A stretch of DNA of 64,000 bases, from assembly GCA_004352715.1 (NCBI GenBank), contig SCFE01000049.1, positions 604,831-668,830 of the forward strand. Direction: 5' to 3'. The stretch is from Hofstenia miamia. Taxonomy: Eukaryota > Xenacoelomorpha > Acoela. Position 1 is the stretch's first letter; the number at the start of each line of letters is the position of its first letter. The position numbers and the translations under genes were made by a program. This document shows, in pieces, positions 56,631 through 64,000 of this stretch. Under the pieces are notes generated by a model. It ran no database searches. It was not told the origin of the DNA and saw only the letters and a list, made by a program, of their open reading frames with translations.

Positions 56631-57039
56631 GAAATCGAATTTGAATGGAGATCCTTATATTTATCAGGGTTGTGAAATATAAATTTCTTTTGTACGCCTC
56701 TTAAGATTTGAAAACTACCAAAAAGTGTTGGTAATAATAAAAAATATGATACTGGTCATGCCAGACTCCCTGTACGTTCCCTTTGAAATATCCAAGTTCC
56801 ATAAATATGTAAATTTTTATAATTTTAGTGGACAAAAACTTAAACAAAAGTAATAGTTTGTTTGTAATTAAGTATAAATTATCACTCACAATTGTGTTAT
56901 GTTTTGAATAAACATTAATGTATATAGATTATCAATATTAAATATAGTTCAAGTAAAAAAAAAGAGGTAACATTATAAACATATTTTTGATGGTAAACGA
57001 AAGGCAAATAGAGGCTTATAAAATATATTTGAAAATATA

Positions 57040-57440
57040 ATTGTCTCAGCTTGTAACCTGATGACAAATTATTGGACAAGTTTGCCATGCAAAGCGTGAC
57101 ATACAGATAAACGTCTTGAAACTGAATCCATTAAACGGACTCTAACTTCTTCAGTTAATTTGTGTTGTGATTCAAGGATGTAAGTCTTTAATTCTTTCAG
57201 ATTTGTGAGAATTTTTTTCTAGACAAAATCATTCAGAATCTGCCACAAGTTCTCTATGGGTACTAGATCTGACGAATTCGGTGGCCATTGCATAACTTGA
57301 ATATTATAGTTGGTAAAAAATTCTTTTGACGATTTTGAGGTATGAGGGTTTGCTCCATCTTGTTCTACGATCCATGAATCAGGATATCAGTAGGGTGCCT
57401 ATGGTTCAAATTCCTCGAGTATTTGGCAATATTTTCAGTT
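57040..57440 (-). pseudogene. Tc1-like transposase C-terminal (DDE) remnant
   Basis: On minus, QDGANPHTSKSSKEFFTNYN (about 57305-57366) holds the second catalytic Asp and MQWPPNSSDLVPIENLWQIL (57235-57298) holds the Glu of the DD34E triad. A frame continues through NLKELKTYILESQHKLTEEV to about 57050. In minus order this C-terminal piece comes before the HTH piece at 56400-56630, so they are separate or rearranged copies. Confidence 0.8.
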
Positions 57441-57604
57441 ACTAATTGTACAAGTCCCATCTAGTAACTTTAGATAAAATCCAAATTTTGAAAAGTGGCA
57501 ACTTTTTTACTTGAGCTATACAAGAATTACCATGGATGTATAAAAGCAATGTTTATTAAATGTATATAAATTTTAATTATAACACGTAGAAGGCTGAAAT
57601 ATGC
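57441..57604. other. Spacer
   Basis: Minus strand shows weak continuation of Tc1 sequence upstream of the DDE block, not readable. Confidence 0.3.
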
Positions 57605-58056
57605 AGAAAAAAGTTTTATCAAAAATTATAAAATTTCCCTTAAAGTGTATATTTCACTTCCAAAAGTTGTAAGCTAATTTAAAATTCAATTCATTATCTT
57701 CATTAATGTTGCAGTTAACTAAGCATAAGCACATTGCAATAGTGTAAGAAGTGAAAAAAAGCAAAAAGAATATTAGAAGTATCAAGAAATGTCAGTTAAT
57801 GAGGCAAGATTTAAAAAATTGACAGAAAAAAGTTTTATCAAAAATTATAAAATTTCCCTTAAAGTGTATATTTCACTTCCAAAAGTTGTAAGCTAATTTA
57901 AAATTCAATTCATTATCTTCACTAATGTTGCAGTTAACTAACCATAAGCACATTGCAATAGTGTAAGAAGTGAAAAAAGCAAAAAGAATATCAAGAAATG
58001 TCAGTTAATAAGGCAAGACTTAAAAAATTGACTCAAAAAGGTTTTATCAAAAATTA
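57605..58056 (+). repeat. Tandem duplication of a 219-bp unit
   Basis: 57605-57823 is repeated at 57824-58032 with about 95% identity, differing by short deletions; a third partial unit begins GGTTTTATCAAAAATTA near 58039. The sequence is non-coding. Confidence 0.9.
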
Positions 58057-59387
58057 GAAGAAAAGCCATTTAGAAGGTAGATAAGTACAAAAAGCTGTAA
58101 AGCATTGAGCATGTGTGAGAAAAAACGGAATACAATCACATTTTCAACATACGAAATATTACTGCAAAGTTGTAGTTAAAAAAACCATAAGTAGTAACAA
58201 TCCTAGTGATAGATTTGAAATTGTTTTCTTGTAAAATTCTGATCACAAGACATTTTTTACAGGAAAATTGCATCAAAAATAGAATTTCTATGAAACTGTT
58301 CAAATTTTCCTATGTTCATATTGGCTCCAAATTGCAATTCCTTAATATATTTTAGGTCCATGATAAAGAATACTTTTTCATGTAAAACTATCCACCATAA
58401 CATATCAAAAAACAGCAGTTTGAAAAATTGTGAAATTTACATGCTGTTATTGATACTTTTCTACTTCACTTAATACATTTATTGCATCTCAAGATTTACA
58501 TCCTGAATTTACATTGTAAGATCATTATGATATAACATTTTTCTTTCTCGTATTTATATTCTAAACAAATTAAATAGCTATGGCCATTTAATTCATAACC
58601 AATTTCAGCACATTTTTTTCAGGCCATTATTATGATATGCTAGACTTCTTTTATGATATAACCCTTTTTTTGTGGCCATGATGCCAAAGAGTTCTCCTTA
58701 CTGGTTAAAGAATAACCCATCAATCTTAAGCTATTCCACAATTACTGCTAATGGTTTGCATTTGAAAGAATAACAAACTTAAGCAAATAGGATTTTGTAA
58801 ATGTGTGTAGATAGTAAATTGATATTTAATGGTTACAACGTTTGTGTGGGTCAAATGTTAGAGAAGCACCAGATTGAGATAATGGTTAGAAAATTTGCAA
58901 TAAGTGCAAGAAGTATGCCCTAACAACTAGGCAATTTCCACATTCTTTTGTGCTTTTCTCATAAGTTACTCTAACTATACAAATATATTATTTTCTGGCT
59001 TTACCAGTCCAAAGAATTATTGTTTTATTGATCCAGTAGAAATAGACAATATAGTAGCTCGAAATTTTTAAAATCATTAAATTATGGAGGATATGAAAAA
59101 AAACATGTATAATATGTATTGGATTATACCTTGAAAAATGCAAAAAAAATATTTAAGCCAGGCCTGTTATGCAATATTTCAGGTTAAATTAGATACTAAA
59201 TCCTTAAATAGCTCTCACTGTTAAATTAATGTTTCGGCTTATAAAAGTAACAATGAGTTTTTACTATTTAATTGATAAAGTTAAAGAATTTATTCATGTA
59301 CATAAAGGAAATTGTAGCTTGTTGTACACTTGAGTCAGTAACAACGAAGTTCGCGACTTCAATATACTATTATTCAATTGTTGTGCG
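58057..59387. other. AT-rich intergenic sequence
   Basis: No gene, repeat unit or RNA gene recognised. Confidence 0.5.
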
Positions 59388-59626
59388 GTGACCATGAACG
59401 CATACCTCGAAAAAATCTATTTTACATGGCGTGAACCAATCAGAAACGTTCATGTAAAATTCTGTGTGTGTAATATAATATCAATGAATCAAAATTGTAT
59501 TCTATTATGTGTAATGAATGCACTGTTTCTAAAAAGAACGATCTCGTTCCTAAATAGAAAGCATTGTCGGATAACCAATGGTCCATCAATGGGATCAATT
59601 GCCATTCATTTGCCAGCCATAACTTA
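59388..59626 (+). CDS. Short ORF, unknown
   Basis: A 79-codon frame whose second ATG (59394) gives MNAYLEKIYFTWREPIRNVH. No family recognised. It could be a 5' exon of the gene suggested by 59849-60158, but no clear donor decides this. Confidence 0.2.
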
Positions 59627-59848
59627 AAAAACAAAACGTTTAAAAATCTTAAAATTTCTCAATTTTACAAAGAAATTATTATATTTTTGTGATCTGCCAT
59701 CTAGTCAACAATTATAATAATGGCTTGCTATGTGGGTTATTTGCATTCGATTCATCGATTAGTAATTAGAAGATTCTTAAGATTTCATGGGACTCTATTC
59801 ATTAAATGATATATCTTCGCTATCCGTTGCAAAAGCTATAAAAATTCT

Positions 59849-60158
59849 TTGTTAAGGTTAAATCTTGATACTAGCAAATTATGGAGACAGTGGTATGAGG
59901 GCGCAAGCTATTCAGTGGGCGCAGAAACGTTGTTGGAAACAACTTTGCGATGAAGAGCCTGTATTGTCCACGCTCCACAAAATTTGGCAAAAAATGTTGC
60001 CATTAAGAAATGCAAAGTTTGCGAAGGATACAATAGATGTCGTTTTTGAAGTGTCAAATATAGTTATAGATATCCAAAAAGAACAACCCAATTTCAGAAA
60101 TCTAAAGAACTTTCAGTGGATTCTCTGGGCTTCTGTGTCCTTCGTCCTGCAAATTTGA
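59849..60158 (+). CDS. Candidate internal exon, unknown gene
   Basis: Open for about 100 codons after a TTAAG acceptor-like site near 59848. The product includes GDSGMRAQAIQWAQKRCWKQ and RNAKFAKDTIDVVFEV; its mixed, non-repetitive composition looks like real coding sequence in an AT-rich background. No family is recognised and no matching donor is obvious. A transposon remnant cannot be excluded. Confidence 0.35.
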
Positions 60159-60621
60159 CTGTTCATGCTTCGAGCTTAAAATCAATTCTCATAAATTACA
60201 AAATCTTGCAAAAACTATGGACCATTTCAAAAGAAAATACAATGAAAATAGGAATAATTGGGGTGTAATATAGTAATAAAAATTTTCAACATTTTCATCT
60301 CTCTTGGGAGTTCATTTAACAGAATAAGTTTTGAAGCATGCTGATCATTTAAGCAAGGCACTTCAAGCGAAATTTACATCTGCATAGGACGTATCATTTG
60401 CCTTGATGACTATCTTTACACTTTATTCCCTCAAAACTAATAAACATCAAATATCAAAACGATTTATCCAGTTCTTAAAAAATATATGTATATTGAATTT
60501 GTCATCAACTTATGTTGTTAGTGAATGGTCACTAATGCAATGCATCGACTAAATACTTCTCTGCGAGGTACCATGAAACAAGAAAGATTTAGCAATATGC
60601 ATATTGTTTATATGCCTAAAG
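60159..60621. other. Intergenic or intronic
   Basis: Nothing recognised. Confidence 0.4.
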
Positions 60622-60757
60622 CCACGGTTAGACTATGTGATTGATCACGCGTCATCTGTCACATTTTGATAAAATCGCACGTCTAACCACCGAGATAATT
60701 CGCGATGTGACGTGTTTAAGTAATTTTTCTTGCTACCAATCACGTAGTCTAACCGTA
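60622..60757. mobile_element. 136-bp MITE
   Basis: Ends CACGGTTAGACTATGTGATT and, reverse-complemented, TACGGTTAGACTACGTGATT form a 20-bp or longer inverted repeat with two mismatches. GCCTAAAG occurs on both sides (60614-60621, 60758-60765), an 8-bp target duplication of hAT type. Confidence 0.85.
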
Positions 60758-61190
60758 GCCTAAAGATTAAACTGATGAACTATATTGTACACGAATTGCC
60801 AATACTTTTCCCAAAAATTCTGAACATAGGCAAACTGTGTTCGGGAGATTTTAATGCTCGTTAAATCGTTGTTACATTGATTATATGTTATGATGTCCTG
60901 TGTTACTTTATTTTATAAGTGCAAAATATGATAAAGTATAACGTGACCAAGGAAATTATGATGCCATTGTGGCTGTATTTGGATAAAAGCAATTTAAACT
61001 TTTGGCTTTACTAGATTTTGAGAACATGATCGGAATAATCAAAGAGAAGGGAATTTTAAACCATATTGGAATATATTTCAAGGATGTTCAAATTGATTAG
61101 ATGTGCTATATGTAATTTCAAATTCTCTAATTAGATTTGTTTTTATTTATTGTACAATAAAGCAAATTTAGCAAAGAAATTATAATTTAG
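60758..61190. other. Intergenic or intronic
   Basis: Nothing recognised before the acceptor at 61190. Confidence 0.4.
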
Positions 61191-61594
61191 CTCAATCGAT
61201 GTCTTTGTCGAAAAAACTACTGATCCATTAATAAAACAATCAGGCTACAGAGCTATGCAAACAGCAATGAGTCAGCCTTTGGAATCATTTTCATGTCACT
61301 CCATTACTGGACCAAGAAATCTTAAAGGTTCGGCATTAAAGAGAATGCAAATTGAAAAACGAAGGAATTTGCAAAACCGTCTGATTTCAAATATAAAGGT
61401 AATGGAGTTTATATGTTCATTGAAATGGCTTCAAAATGGTATCATTTTATTAAATCTTAGCTTTACTGAAACCATTCAAGTGTTCAATTTACGTCTTTTA
61501 TGGTATATATATATGTATATATATATATATATATATGATGTATTTATTATAAATTTTTATTGTTTACTAGATGCAAAAGGAACGGTTCATTTAG
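61191..61594 (+). CDS. Candidate last two exons of an unknown gene
   Basis: 61191-61398 follows an ATTTAG acceptor and ends at a GTAATG donor; it is open throughout in one frame (SIDVFVEKTTDPLIKQSGYR, then GPRNLKGSALKRMQIEKRRN, ending LISNIK). The next acceptor, TTTACTAG at 61563-61570, joins in phase to MQKERFI and a TAG at 61592-61594. The intron (172 bp) contains a (TA)n tract. The C-terminus is basic. The family is not recognised. Phase agreement supports a real gene end, but no upstream exon is proven. Confidence 0.4.
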
Positions 61595-61679
61595 GCAAGG
61601 CAGGATTGGACATCTATTAGAATTAATAATGGTGGACATTCTGTATTTCTTATCTTTGTAATCTTCAAAATTTGGAAAA

Positions 61680-61780
61680 TGTAAATTTGTATAAATTTAA
61701 GAAAATGTATGAAAATTTGTAAAAATTTGTAAAAATTTATGAAACTTTAAAGAATTTTATGAAACTTTAAAGAATAGTGA
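61680..61780 (+). repeat. Short irregular tandem repeats
   Basis: Repeated ATTTGTAAAA and TATGAAACTTTAAAGAAT words between the candidate gene end and the LINE. Confidence 0.75.
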
Positions 61781-61894
61781 TAAAACTTTTCAATTACTTT
61801 CATAGAAAATACAATTTTTATTATAAAACTTTAATAGTTTTTCAAAGTTTTGCAAAGTATTTTAGACTAGGGGGATAATTAGCCTTTTATACAT

Positions 61895-62830
61895 CGAAAA
61901 TTTTTGGTGCGTATATGGTGGCAATATGGAAAGCAAACTATATGATATTCAAAGGGGCGTACCACAAGGATTTGTTTTAGGTTCATTGTTGCTTATAGTA
62001 AACATATCAGATCTTACCAATAAAAACCATGGAAATAGCTACTGTAAATTTGCAGGTGATATAACGTTTATAGTTCCTAATAAAACATCTTTTACAGAGT
62101 CTTGCGATCAGAGTTAAATTATGTTCAAGAATGGAGTGAAAAGAATTTACTACAGCTAAATATGAGCAAATATGTTCTGCTCGATTTTCCACATAGCGAA
62201 AATTAAAACCAGTTTCTAATGAACTACAATGTGTTAAAGAACATAAACTGCTGGGAGTTTGGATATCTTCGGATCTAAAAGGACCAACCATATTAATGAA
62301 ACACTACGACATGCGAGCCAAAGATAATACTGCTTGAGAGTTCTAATAGTGTTCTAACTCCAAAAATGATATGACAAGTTTATCAATGCCTTATAATAAG
62401 TTTGCTTGATTTTACTTGCGAAGTATTTGTGTTATTACCGATCCAGCTAAATAAGAAAATTGAAAGGTAGACGTGCTGAAAAAAATAATTAATTTTGCAA
62501 ATTCAAAATCATTAATATTAATTAATTCTCGTAGTGAAAACATTGCATTAAAACATTTTAAAAAGACTACAAAATACATACCATCCTCTTCACTCAATTA
62601 TGTCTAATAGAGTATGCCATGGTCGACTAACAAAGCCAAAATGTAAGACCACTCGTCGCATAAATCAAACTATTCTTTTTTGTACTTCACTTTATAATCA
62701 ATTAATATCAGCCAGAGCTGGAGATTCTACTTTTTCATATGGTGCTGCTTAATTTTATTTTATTTTTTGTTTATTTTATTTTCCTTTATAATGTTAGCAA
62801 ACTCTATTATATATATATATATATATAGGA
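61895..62830 (+). pseudogene. LINE ORF2 3' end (reverse transcriptase), decayed
   Basis: KLYDIQRGVPQGFVLGSLLL (61935-61994) is the RT motif usually GVPQGSVLGPLL. CKFAGDITFIV (62044-62076) stands at the catalytic YADD, with the first Asp lost (F-A-G-D). After a frameshift near 62110, KNLLQLNMSK (62141-62170) and the LLGVWISSDLKG block (about 62250-62283) match Jockey/CR1-type elements. The end PKCKTTRRINQTI (62634-62672) and NQLISARAGDSTFSYG recall the ORF2 C-terminus. The copy ends in AT-rich sequence and a (TA)n tract (62808-62828). It is 5'-truncated, as is usual for LINE copies. Confidence 0.82.
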
Positions 62831-62989
62831 TTTCCGTAGCTAATTTATTCAGAATATTTAGTTTTTGTAAGATCATTTTTGTTTACAAATTACCTGTTTT
62901 ATTTCTTATAAATATGCTACGATTGTAATATTCCGTTCAATACAGTTTAGTTTACTCTGTTATATCTTGACTTGTATATTTTATCTAAA

Positions 62990-63074
62990 ATGCTTTCTAA
63001 ATTTCTCAAAGTGCTGACCCGGGCGCCTTGCAGAGCCACAACCATTCGAGTTCATTCCATCAGCACTTCGGAAG
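62990..63074 (+). CDS. Candidate first exon encoding a mitochondrial presequence
   Basis: ATG at 62990; 28 codons plus one base to a GTATAG donor (63075). MLSKFLKVLTRAPCRATTIR is rich in Arg/Lys, Ser, Thr and hydrophobics with no acidic residue before residue 28, as in amphipathic mitochondrial targeting signals. Partner exons are not secured: a TTTTAG acceptor at 63668 is followed by a frame joining in phase for about 25 codons, but the product is not recognised. Confidence 0.35.
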
Positions 63075-63076
63075 GT

Positions 63077-64000
63077 ATAGGGATAGGGCCTTTCACACTC
63101 GCTATTGATGTCGTTATTTATTTAATTTATTGCTACCACCTAAATTGCGCGAGCTGATGAAGCACTGAGTGTAGGTTTATTTTACTTGCATGTAGGTTAC
63201 ACATGCACCAAAGAACTCCTAGATTTTCTCTCTCTTTTAAATTAGGACTCTCGTCCAATGCGACTCTTTCTCGTGAGATTCTCTGTATCGGGTCGGCCGA
63301 GTGTGGTCACGCCCTTCCCGTTACCTGATCTCCCGTATGATTTTAAAGCTTAAGGTGTACGTTCACTCCGTTATTAACGGATTTCAGTTGATTATAATAC
63401 TGTGACATCGGCAAATCATGCTGCGATGACACCTGCAGAATTCATGCCGATACATATATATATATATTATATATATATATATAACCTTCATACTAGTAAT
63501 TCTGAACTAATTTAGGAGCTGCTATAACAGTTGTTTCCTCCTTATGTAGTACGGTAGGTGACAGACTCCAGTATCTGTCTCTCTTCTTTCTGTTCTATTG
63601 CTTTAGCCGTTATACAATTACTATATCATCAACTATTACTGATGCGAAACTAACGACTGTTGTTTTAGATCCAAGACACAAGACAGAGTGTACAAAGTAC
63701 AGGGTACGCTACCCGACCTGCAACAAAGCACAAAAGAGGAATTGAAGAACTACGCTATAACGAGTATTTCCATACGAAGCCGACACATCGATAGAGACAC
63801 CAACCACAATTCAGATGACTCAGTGTAATGGAAGTGTGTGTGGAAGGACAATAGTGATAATGCTTGATACCTTATTAATTTAGTGTATTGATTGTTCTTG
63901 TTATCAATGAGGTCGTTTAATAAAGAGATCTCGCAACCGGGGTGCAATAGCTTGTTATGAGTTCGTACATATAATAACCTTACATATAAGTAGATACATG
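63077..64000. other. Right end of window
   Basis: Contains a (TA)n tract (63453-63483) and, after the 63668 acceptor, a 37-codon open frame including KHKRGIEELRYNEYFHTKP in a phase that does not match the presequence exon. No gene can be fixed. Confidence 0.35.

Overview
The window is nuclear DNA of an invertebrate-type metazoan. It is strongly AT-rich, has GT-AG introns, many (TA)n microsatellites and a dense mix of DNA transposons, LINEs and LTR retrotransposons. Species cannot be fixed from sequence. Eight N-runs interrupt it; three are exactly 1000 N, i.e. gaps of unknown size.

Layout. (1) 1-8.5 kb: one clear host gene on the minus strand, FANCM (Fanconi anaemia core translocase). Seven exons between 7831 and 1829 join in frame into 379 codons covering the N-terminus and helicase lobe 1. 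One intron is only 41 nt. Short inverted-repeat elements lie around it. (2) 8.5-12 kb: a dead mariner transposase, rearranged LINE pieces and a small transposon with a clean 8-bp target duplication. (3) 12.1-42.5 kb: a block almost free of CG dinucleotides, built from three related Gypsy-like LTR families, called here A, B and C. C is the fullest (LTR-gag-protease-RT/RNaseH-integrase-ORF3-LTR); A keeps LTR, gag, protease and ORF3; B is seen as LTRs and a coiled-coil gag, partly as an inverted pair, plus LTRs lodged in A and C. All are decayed, and many stops are TGA where a relative or the family has Arg, as expected from CGA to TGA decay at CpG. A and C share a large third ORF after pol that I cannot assign to any family. 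(4) 42.7-49.0 kb: a 6.35-kb DNA transposon with matching terminal inverted repeats and an exact 8-bp target duplication; its recognisable coding content is a broken copy of an unnamed metazoan repeat protein with widely spaced D/D/E-type positions. (5) 51-64 kb: relics of an IS630/mariner-type transposase, a DUF4371-type hAT transposase with nested MITEs inside it, Tc1 pieces, a foldback element, a LINE 3' end, and three weak candidate host exons.

The window therefore reads as one conserved DNA-repair gene beside a nest of transposons. The strongest leads for something new are the conserved retrotransposon ORF3 and the 6.35-kb element with its unnamed protein. The CpG-poor block may reflect methylation-driven decay or a chimeric scaffold.
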